Assembly (NCBI GenBank): GCA_015064415.1
Contig: SVSG01000021.1
Location: 1-39,525 of the forward strand
DNA: 39,525 nucleotides
Source: Oscillospiraceae bacterium
GTDB taxonomy: Bacteria > Bacillota > Clostridia > Oscillospirales > CAG-272
Direction: 5' to 3'
The notes under the pieces are model-generated. The model was not told where the DNA came from, searched no databases, and saw only the letters and a list, made by a program, of their open reading frames with translations. Every line of letters starts with the position of its first letter. Within the stretch, counting starts at the first letter, position 1. Below are positions 15,318 through 22,187 of this stretch, piece after piece. The position numbers were made by a program, and so were the translations under genes.

Positions 15318-17504
15318 ATGACACAGCAAGAGATGTTTGGCAGTGCCGTGTGGCTTTGTGCCAAAGAATGTACGAACACGGATATTTTCGTTCTGCGCGG
15401 ATGCTTTTCGCTCTCCCGCGTGAAAAAGGCGACCTTGCGCGTGCTGGGACTCGGCTTTTTCCATTGCTATCTCAACGGCACGCGCGTCGGCGACGACCTT
15501 TTTCTGCCCCTTAACAGTGAATATGGGGCACGCGAAAACTTCCCCACGGGTGAGCTTTTGTCAGATTTTCGCACATACGTACCCGAGTATGACGTCACCG
15601 CACTCCTTCGCGAGGGGGAAAACACCCTCACGATCCATTTTGGCGGCGGCTGGTACACCTTTGAGCAGTACGTCAAAAAAAGCGAGAAAAAATACGGCGA
15701 TCCCAAGACCATCTGGCGCCTTTTTGGCGAGGATGCAAGCGGCACCTTTGATCTCGTTTCCTCCGAGCAGGATCAGATCGCCAAAAGCTTTGTGACCGGC
15801 TACCGTTTTGACCGCTTTGAGATCCACGATTACACCGTTCCCGATCCGCTCTCCCCAAAAGCCCCCGAAACGGTATGGGAAAACGCCGTACCCGTGTGCG
15901 CGCCCAAGACCAAATATGAGTTTTCCGATTGCCCCGCCGACGCGGTGATGGAAACGCTCCCCGTCACGCTTGTGAAGGCGACGGAAGGCGTGCGCGTGTA
16001 TGATTGCGGCAAAAACACAAGCGGCTGGCCCGTGTTGCACCTTTTCGGAAAAAGTGGCGAAACGGTACGAGTTTTACTGGGCGAAGAGCTAACCGCTGAC
16101 GGTGAGATCGACCCCAAATTCACCCACAAGCAGGAGTTTTTGTGCACCTGCGACGGCGAGCGCCGCGAGGCGCACGCCTTGTTCACGTGGTTTGGCTTCC
16201 GCTATTTTGCGATAGAGGGCCCCGCCGAGCCCGTTTGCGTGCAGGCCGCCTACACGCGCGCCGCGCGCACGTCGGACTTTTCCTGCGACAACGATGACCT
16301 CAACTGGCTGCACGAGGCCTTTCTGAACACCCAGCGCGCCAATATGCACGCAGGGATCCCCTCTGATTGCCCCCACATCGAGAGACGCGGCTACACGGGT
16401 GACGGGCATCTTGCCGGCCTTTCCGCAATGAAAATGCTGGATACCGAGGCGTTTTACCGCAAATGGATGCAGGATATTGCCGACAGTCAGGATCGCCTCA
16501 CGGGTCACGTGCAAAATACCGCCCCTTACACCCACTCGGGCGGCGGGCTTGGCGGCTGGGGCAGCGGTATGGTGGAGATCCCGTGGCAGTTCTACCAGCA
16601 CTTCGGTGACACCGCACCGCTTGCAAAGTACTACCCCAATATGCTCCGCTATTTTGACTATATGGAGTTGCACTCCGAGCGCGATCTTGTCACCTCGGAC
16701 AAGGCGGGCGAGTGGTGCCTTGGCGACTGGTGCTGCCCCACCTCCGTGGTGCTGCCCGCACCCTTTGTGAACACCTATTTTTACATCAAATCTCTCACAC
16801 GTATGCTTGAAATCGCAAAAATCATCGGCAAAGAGGGCGACGTTCCGCGCTTCGAGGCGCGCATTGCGGCGTGCAAGGCGGCAATACAAAGCGCCTATCA
16901 CAACACCTGGGACGGCAACTTTCTCGGTGCTGTGCAGGGTGCCAACGCCTTTGCCGTCGACCTCTCGCTCGGCAACGAGCGCACGTGGCAAAATCTGGTC
17001 ACCTACTATGAAAATCTGGGCGAATTTGACACGGGCATTTTCGGCACGGAGCTTTTACTGCGCTTGCTCTTCGAGCGCGGCGAGGGCGAGCTTGCCGTGA
17101 AGCTGCTCACCTCCGAAAAGGTACATTCCTTTGCCGAGATGCGGCGGCGCGGCGCAACCACGATCTACGAGCATTGGCCCGAATCCTACCGCGACCGCTC
17201 GCACAGCCACCCGATGTTCGGCGCGGCCGTCTCTCACCTTTACACCTATCTGCTCGGCATCCGCGAAACGCGCGACGCCACGGGTGAAACGCTGGTGATC
17301 TCCCCCGTCCTTGTGCCTCAGCTTTCCCGCGTGTCGGGCTACCGCACGCTGAAAACGGGGCGCGTTGCCGTCTGCTATGAAAAAAAGGAAGGCACGCTTA
17401 CCCTTGCCGTCGAGCTTCCCGCAGGGCAAACCGCCACGCTGGTGCTGAACGGTGAGAGCTACGCCCTGCACTCGGGCAAAAATCACTTTGAAATTGCGCT
17501 TTGA
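15318..17504 (+). CDS. Alpha-L-rhamnosidase (GH78-like)
   Basis: 728-aa protein without signal peptide, so probably cytoplasmic. N-terminal beta-sandwich domains (about 1-300; LNGTRVGDDLFLP is the GH78 galactose-binding-like strand) precede an (alpha/alpha)6 barrel. The conserved motif DCPHIERRGYTGDGHL begins at residue 350 and carries the acidic active-site residues. A later EHWPESYRDRSHSHPMFGA region and a C-terminal beta domain complete the family layout. It would release terminal L-rhamnose from plant or microbial glycans after uptake. The start at 15318 has AAGGAG at slightly long distance; the frame upstream spans the promoter. Confidence 0.9.
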   Translation: MTQQEMFGSAVWLCAKECTNTDIFVLRGCFSLSRVKKATLRVLGLGFFHCYLNGTRVGDDLFLPLNSEYGARENFPTGELLSDFRTYVPEYDVTALLREGENTLTIHFGGGWYTFEQYVKKSEKKYGDPKTIWRLFGEDASGTFDLVSSEQDQIAKSFVTGYRFDRFEIHDYTVPDPLSPKAPETVWENAVPVCAPKTKYEFSDCPADAVMETLPVTLVKATEGVRVYDCGKNTSGWPVLHLFGKSGETVRVLLGEELTADGEIDPKFTHKQEFLCTCDGERREAHALFTWFGFRYFAIEGPAEPVCVQAAYTRAARTSDFSCDNDDLNWLHEAFLNTQRANMHAGIPSDCPHIERRGYTGDGHLAGLSAMKMLDTEAFYRKWMQDIADSQDRLTGHVQNTAPYTHSGGGLGGWGSGMVEIPWQFYQHFGDTAPLAKYYPNMLRYFDYMELHSERDLVTSDKAGEWCLGDWCCPTSVVLPAPFVNTYFYIKSLTRMLEIAKIIGKEGDVPRFEARIAACKAAIQSAYHNTWDGNFLGAVQGANAFAVDLSLGNERTWQNLVTYYENLGEFDTGIFGTELLLRLLFERGEGELAVKLLTSEKVHSFAEMRRRGATTIYEHWPESYRDRSHSHPMFGAAVSHLYTYLLGIRETRDATGETLVISPVLVPQLSRVSGYRTLKTGRVAVCYEKKEGTLTLAVELPAGQTATLVLNGESYALHSGKNHFEIAL

Positions 17505-17516
17505 AAAGGAGCCGAA

Positions 17517-18431
17517 ATGGAACCGATTTATGGAGTATCCCCCGAAACGGTGCGAGTTTTCAACACGCGCCTCGCACAGCTTTACTCGCTTTATATGAAT
17601 CTTTCCCCCCGCGCGCTGGATGCGGAGCTGATCGAGCCCCTTGCCGCCGATTGCGGCATTTCGCGCGCCGAGGCGTTCGCCAACTGTCTGGCGGCGTATT
17701 TTGATCTGGATGCGGCGGGCGAAGATCGCCTGTTCTTCCGCCACTGGCTGCTCCCCTCCATTGAGGAGCAATCCCCCGCGCTTTACACCGGCGACGCCTA
17801 CTTCAAAAACATCAGGATCCCCGCAGACGTGCGCGGAAAATGGGCATTCAAGGAGGAGTTTCTTGCCCCCTTTGAGCCCTTTGTGTGCCGCGACTTCAAG
17901 GTACTGCCCGACGGGCGGATGCTGCCGCAGATCGCCTTCTTTACCGAAAAATACCCCTTCACTGCGGTCCTTGAGAACGGGCGCGAGTGGATGACGCTTC
18001 AGCCCAACGAAATGGTGACCACCTGGCCCGCCATCGGCAAAGCGCGCGGGCGCGTGCTGACCTTTGGCATGGGGCTTGGCTATTTCACCTACCACGCGGC
18101 CGAGAAGCCGGAGGTGGAAAGCGTCACCGTGGTGGATATTTCGGGCGAGGTGCTTGACCTTTTCCGCACGCACATCCTGCCCCAATTCCCGCACAAGGAA
18201 AAGGTCAAATTGATACAAAAAGACGCCTACGCCTTCGCCGAAAATGATATGGCGGGCAACTTTGACTTTGTGTTCGCCGACATCTGGCACGATGCAGGTG
18301 ACGGGCGCGAGCCGTATCTGAAAATGAAGCAATACGAGCGCCGCTTCCCCGACATCGAGTTTGACTTCTGGCTGGAGGACACCATCAAATGCTACCTCAA
18401 TGAGGATCTTTGGGATATCCCGAAGGAGTGA
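17517..18431 (+). CDS. SAM-dependent methyltransferase-like protein
   Basis: 304 aa. An N-terminal helical part of about 130 residues precedes a Rossmann-type domain with VLTFGMGLGYFTYHAA (motif I, from about residue 178) and VTVVDIS (acidic residue for SAM ribose), as in spermidine-synthase-like or class I methyltransferases. FDFVFADIWHD resembles motif IV. The target is unknown. It starts 12 bp after the rhamnosidase stop with AAAAGGAG, so the two are co-transcribed. The link to rhamnose use is unclear; it could modify the released sugar, or the pairing may be incidental. Confidence 0.75.
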   Translation: MEPIYGVSPETVRVFNTRLAQLYSLYMNLSPRALDAELIEPLAADCGISRAEAFANCLAAYFDLDAAGEDRLFFRHWLLPSIEEQSPALYTGDAYFKNIRIPADVRGKWAFKEEFLAPFEPFVCRDFKVLPDGRMLPQIAFFTEKYPFTAVLENGREWMTLQPNEMVTTWPAIGKARGRVLTFGMGLGYFTYHAAEKPEVESVTVVDISGEVLDLFRTHILPQFPHKEKVKLIQKDAYAFAENDMAGNFDFVFADIWHDAGDGREPYLKMKQYERRFPDIEFDFWLEDTIKCYLNEDLWDIPKE

Positions 18432-18436
18432 CATAA

Positions 18437-18470
18437 GAAAAAACGACCCGTAACGGGTCGTTTTTTCTTA
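18437..18470. terminator. Bidirectional terminator (ACGACCCG family)
   Basis: AAAAAACGACCCGT pairs with ACGGGTCGTTTTTT between convergent genes. Nearly the same hairpin occurs at 20725-20757. Confidence 0.93.
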
Positions 18471-19832
18471 TATTTCGTTCATTGCCTCGCGTTCTGCGCG
18501 CTCGGCTTCCTTGTACTCCTTTGTTTTCCATTTTTTGCTCAGATAAATGAAAAGCATCACAAGAAAATCTGCCGTCCACCCCGCGCTGTATCCGATGAAG
18601 GCACCGTAAACACCGATCACGGGGACCAGCGCGATCGTCAGCACCGCACGTGCAACACCCAACGCAAGACCACCCACGATATTAAAGCCGGGGCGAAGCA
18701 CACCGCGGAAGAAATTGTGGAACATACTGCTAAGGGCAAGCAAAATGGTAAACGGAATACACAAGTAAACGTAATAGATCGAAAGCATCGCCGTTTCGCC
18801 GTACGGGTCATCCAAGAACAAGAACGCCGCACTACGTGGGAAAGCCAAAAGCAGCAAGACGAGCGGTACAGTCAGCATCAGGATCTGCCGCACGGTGATC
18901 CAAAGCCCCTTGCGCGAAAGCGAGGGTTGCCTGTGCCCCAACGCTTGTCCCGTCAGAACCGACAGCCCTTGGGAAAGATGTTTATAGCCGATCGTGATGA
19001 CCCCAAACACGCTATTCCCCACCGCCAGCGCCGCAATCGCCGATTTGCCAAGCAGATTGATGCTGGGCTGCACGGCAAAAGCAAGCAGATACATCATCAT
19101 CTGCTGAATCGCCGTAGGGATCACCATCTTGAAGATCGGCGCATAATCGGTAAGCGCCACGCGACCGCTCTCCCCTTCCAGCTTATTCTGCTCAGCACGC
19201 AGCTTCAGCCCATGGGCAACACAGCTCCCCAAGCTGACGATCAGCGTGGCAAGCGCCGCTCCCGCTGCCCCCATTTCGCAGGGAACGATCATCACGTAGT
19301 TCAAAGCCACGTTGCACACGCCTGTAACCATGCCGACGCGCATCGAAAAAACCGAGTTGCCAAAGGAGACCAGTGCTGTGCTCATATTTCCCTTGATTAT
19401 GAAAAGCATAAATGCAGCGGCATAGATGATATAGTAGCGCTTCGCCTCCTCAAACACGTCGGCAGGCACGTTCAAAAAGGAAAACAGCGGGTGCCAAAGC
19501 AGGATGGAAAATATAGAAATCGCAAATCCGAAAAGCATATTCATGCGCATATTGATTTTATACGCACGCTTAATGGCACTCCCATCACCCTCGCCCACAA
19601 GGAATGCCAAACGCGAGCCAAACGCAAACACCAGTGCGCCTTCAATCCCCCATAGGATATTGAAGTAGCTGCTCGTCGCTCCCACGGCGGCAAGGCCTAC
19701 GTCCCCCACGATCTTGCCCAGCATCATCTGATCAATGGCAGAAAGCGCGTAGCTAAGCAGCGCTGAAAGCATGGTGGGAAGAGCCAGTAGCCACAGATTC
19801 TTGGAAATGTTGCCTTTTGTCAAGTCCTTCAC
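18468..19832 (-). CDS. MATE family efflux transporter
   Basis: 454-aa protein with about 12 membrane helices and the MATE opening (LWLLALPTMLSALLSYALSAIDQMMLGKIVGDVGLAAVGATS). MATE proteins export drugs or metabolites in exchange for Na+ or H+. Translation appears to start at GTG (19832), preceded by GCGAGGTG, with no better ATG nearby. It is divergent from a DeoR regulator whose promoter abuts its own, so the two are probably co-regulated. The substrate is unknown. Confidence 0.9.
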   Translation of the reverse strand: MKDLTKGNISKNLWLLALPTMLSALLSYALSAIDQMMLGKIVGDVGLAAVGATSSYFNILWGIEGALVFAFGSRLAFLVGEGDGSAIKRAYKINMRMNMLFGFAISIFSILLWHPLFSFLNVPADVFEEAKRYYIIYAAAFMLFIIKGNMSTALVSFGNSVFSMRVGMVTGVCNVALNYVMIVPCEMGAAGAALATLIVSLGSCVAHGLKLRAEQNKLEGESGRVALTDYAPIFKMVIPTAIQQMMMYLLAFAVQPSINLLGKSAIAALAVGNSVFGVITIGYKHLSQGLSVLTGQALGHRQPSLSRKGLWITVRQILMLTVPLVLLLLAFPRSAAFLFLDDPYGETAMLSIYYVYLCIPFTILLALSSMFHNFFRGVLRPGFNIVGGLALGVARAVLTIALVPVIGVYGAFIGYSAGWTADFLVMLFIYLSKKWKTKEYKEAERAEREAMNEI

Positions 19833-19854
19833 GAAAAATCACCTCGCAAAACCC

Positions 19855-19883
19855 TTGAAAATTTCCCACAAAGGGTGTATAAT
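19855..19883 (+). promoter_or_regulatory. Promoter of the deoR-like gene
   Basis: TTGAAA and TATAAT are 17 bp apart, leaving an 85-bp leader. Confidence 0.75.
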
Positions 19884-19884
19884 C

Positions 19885-19913
19885 ATCATAGCAAAGCGAT
19901 CAAGAAAAATCAA
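19885..19913 (-). promoter_or_regulatory. Promoter of the MATE gene
   Basis: On the minus strand TTGATT and TATGAT are 17 bp apart with TGC before the -10. It sits back-to-back with the deoR-like promoter. Confidence 0.6.
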
Positions 19914-19924
19914 GATGTGATCGC
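19896..19924. promoter_or_regulatory. Candidate operator (GCGATCA inverted repeat)
   Basis: GCGATCA and TGATCGC form an inverted repeat with arms 22 bp apart, about two helical turns. It overlaps the -35 region of the MATE promoter and lies downstream of the deoR-like promoter, so one bound repressor could control both. Confidence 0.45.
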
Positions 19925-19968
19925 ATTTTTTCAAACTGCGCAACAATAATCACAAAAAGGAGCCCCCT

Positions 19969-20706
19969 ATGCAAAAGCAGGAGCGGATCGAGCAAGTTTT
20001 AGAAATCATCAAATCGCGCAAATTCTGCACTGTGGACGAACTGGTAGAGCAGCTGCATTACAGCCCCGCGACCATCCGTCGTGACCTCACGCACCTCGCG
20101 CAGCGGAAGCTGGTGAAAAAAAGCTACGGCGGTGCCTCCTACATCGGCATGTGGACACTTACCGTACGCGAGCATCACCAGTCCTTAGCAAAGGCGAAGC
20201 TTTGTCAAGCTGCCGCCGATCTGGTGCAGGACGGGGATGCCGTGTTTGTGGACGGAACCACCACCACCTATTTCCTGCGCGACATCCTGCTAAAAAAGAA
20301 AAATCTGCAGGTCGTGACCACCAATCTCAAGCTCGCCGTTGCGCTTGGGGAGGAGAACGTGAGTTGCTTTTTGCCCGGCGGCCGTCTTTGCGACACCGCG
20401 ATGCTCGGTGGTCCGCTTGCCGCCGAAACCCTGCAACGCTTTTCCTTCAATGTTGCCTTCTTTTCCCCCGGATGGATCACACACGAAGGTACGTTCCAGA
20501 TTCCGGAGGTCTTTTGGGATAGCACCGCCGCCGTGCTGAAAAACAGTAAAAGGGCGATCTGCCTTTGTCTCAAGGAAAAGTTTGTTCCCAAAAGGCTCTG
20601 CTGCTTTGGGCGGCTTGATACCTTTGACACGGTCATCAGCGACGCGGAATTTCCCACAGAGTTTTACACCGATTTCCCCGACACCGAATTTATTTCAGTG
20701 GAATAA
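19969..20706 (+). CDS. DeoR/GlpR family transcriptional regulator
   Basis: 245 aa. The N-terminal winged helix (residues 1-57; TVDELVEQLHYSPATIRRDLTHLAQRKLVKKSYGGA) matches the DeoR signature including the RRDL helix and the following GGA. The C-terminal DeoRC sugar-phosphate sensor has VFVDGTTTTYFLRDIL and LQVVTTNLKLAVAL. The start follows AAAAAGGAG. Family members usually repress sugar or nucleoside genes; here the only divergent partner is a MATE exporter, so it may sense a phosphorylated sugar and control export. Confidence 0.9.
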   Translation: MQKQERIEQVLEIIKSRKFCTVDELVEQLHYSPATIRRDLTHLAQRKLVKKSYGGASYIGMWTLTVREHHQSLAKAKLCQAAADLVQDGDAVFVDGTTTTYFLRDILLKKKNLQVVTTNLKLAVALGEENVSCFLPGGRLCDTAMLGGPLAAETLQRFSFNVAFFSPGWITHEGTFQIPEVFWDSTAAVLKNSKRAICLCLKEKFVPKRLCCFGRLDTFDTVISDAEFPTEFYTDFPDTEFISVE

Positions 20707-20724
20707 AAATTGCAGGAAAGCAAC

Positions 20725-20757
20725 AAAAAAACGACCCGTTACGGGTCGTTTTTTGTT
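20725..20757. terminator. Bidirectional terminator containing the EamA stop codon
   Basis: AAAAAACGACCCGT pairs with ACGGGTCGTTTTTT. The TAA stop of the minus-strand EamA gene (20739-20741) sits at the hairpin loop, so the last codons of that gene form one arm of the stem. Confidence 0.9.
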
Positions 20758-21656
20758 TTTGCTTGATTTTTTCGCTTGAAAAGCGGCTCGTCGGAGGCGC
20801 AAAGGAACGCGCCCACGATCATAAGACCGAGCGCCACGAAGTAGGTGTAGCGCGGGAGCTCGCGGAAGATCAAAAGCGAGAGCAGTGTGCCGATGAAGGG
20901 CGCGACGGCATAATAGGCGCTGGTGCGCGCGGCGCCGAGGAGGCGTTGCGCGTGCACGTAGAAAAAGATGCTGAGTCCGTATGCCACAAAGCCGACCAAA
21001 AGCACCGCCGGCACGCTCCACCACGTGCCGATGCGCTCACCGAGGAAAAGCCCGATCAAAACAGACCCCAGCCCCGAAAAGATACCCTTGAGCAGTACGA
21101 TCTGCATGGGGTCCTTGCCCGAGAGCTTGCGCGTGCAGTTGTTCTCCACGCCCCAGCACACACAGGCAAGCAGCACGAAAAGCGAGCCGTAGGAAAATTG
21201 CAGACTGCCAAGATCCTCGACCGTGAGGAAGGCGCAGGAGAGCGTGACGAACAAAATGCCCATCCAAAGGCGCGGGCTGATGCGCTCGCGGAAAACGGCC
21301 AGCGCAATGAGGGCCGTTGCCACGATCTCGAAGTTGTTGAGCAGCGAGGCATTCGCCGCCGTGGTGGCAGAAAGCCCCATCAAAAGAAAAATGGGTGCGG
21401 CGATATCCAGCACGATCATGGCAAGCGTGTAGGGCAGCTGTGCGCGTGTGAGCGGTTGCTCGCTCCCCTTTTCGCCGCGCACGCGGCGGAAGGCGGCGAT
21501 CAAGAGCATTCCCGCACCGGCACCCAGGTACAAAAGCCCCGCCATCAGCGTTGGGGGCACGAAGTGAAGCAGAAGCTTGGAAAACGGCGAATTGACGGCA
21601 TACAGCGCCGCCGCCAAGATGGCAAGAAAAATGCCGCGTTTGACCGTTTTTTGCAT
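20739..21656 (-). CDS. EamA (DMT superfamily) transporter
   Basis: 305 aa with about ten membrane helices in two homologous EamA halves. First half: AAALYAVNSPFSKLLLHFVPPTLMAGLLYLGAGAGML through SATTAANASLLNNFEIVATALIALAVFRERI. Second half: from SYGSLFVLLACVCWGVENNCTRKLSGKD onwards. Members export amino acids or other metabolites, sometimes nucleotide sugars; the substrate is not readable. The start has a G-rich ribosome site. The C-terminus KNDP is encoded by the terminator stem. No operon partner. Confidence 0.88.
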   Translation of the reverse strand: MQKTVKRGIFLAILAAALYAVNSPFSKLLLHFVPPTLMAGLLYLGAGAGMLLIAAFRRVRGEKGSEQPLTRAQLPYTLAMIVLDIAAPIFLLMGLSATTAANASLLNNFEIVATALIALAVFRERISPRLWMGILFVTLSCAFLTVEDLGSLQFSYGSLFVLLACVCWGVENNCTRKLSGKDPMQIVLLKGIFSGLGSVLIGLFLGERIGTWWSVPAVLLVGFVAYGLSIFFYVHAQRLLGAARTSAYYAVAPFIGTLLSLLIFRELPRYTYFVALGLMIVGAFLCASDEPLFKRKNQAKTKNDP

Positions 21657-21719
21657 ATATGTCCCCCCCTTTTTTGAAATTTATCTCATTATACTACATC
21701 GCGTGTGAGATGTCAAGAG

Positions 21720-22145
21720 CGTAGCCGCACTGTGCGGCAGGGATGGCGGGCGACCATCCGCCTCGCTTCGCGAGCTAGGTCGCCCCTACGGGTTTGTGTG
21801 TAGCCGTTTTGTGTGTCGTGGATGCGGACCGTCCGGGAGGCCGGTCCCTACGGGTTTGTGCGCAGCCGTTTTGTACGATTTTCCGCCGAACGGTGCGGCT
21901 ACGTTTGCCTTCCCCAGCGGGGAAGGTGGCAGCCGAACGGCTGACGGATGAGGAGAAGCCGTAGGAAGATTTGTTCGCATTTTTCGCATTGGTGCGCTTT
22001 GCAAACAAATTTGTGCGCAGCCGTTTTGTACGATTTTCCGCCGAACGGTGCGGCGTTTCGCGAACCTTGCCCGTGTGGCACAATGCCTTTTGCGCAAACA
22101 ATACGGCTTTTGCAACCAAGCACACGGTCTGGGGGCGCTCACACA
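21720..22145. repeat. Gene-free stretch with nested intergenic repeats
   Basis: About 430 bp with no supported gene. A 45-bp sequence occurs twice exactly (21855-21899 and 22010-22054) and a third, shorter and diverged copy begins near 21791. CCCTACGGGTTTGTG recurs ahead of the copies. Between the exact copies lies a hairpin CCTTCCCC/GGGGAAGG followed by a GACGGATGAGGAG motif, resembling intergenic repeats common in GC-rich clostridial genomes (from memory). Stop codons and overlapping frames argue against coding. Confidence 0.75.
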
Positions 22146-22175
22146 AAAACAGCCGCCCCGAAGGGCGGCTGTTTG
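22146..22175 (-). terminator. Terminator of the iron-sulfur protein gene
   Basis: AACAGCCGCCC, loop CGAA, GGGCGGCTGTT; on the minus strand it is followed by T-rich sequence. The same 22-bp core recurs at 25406 and 26262. Confidence 0.88.
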
Positions 22176-22187
22176 CTATTTTATGTT

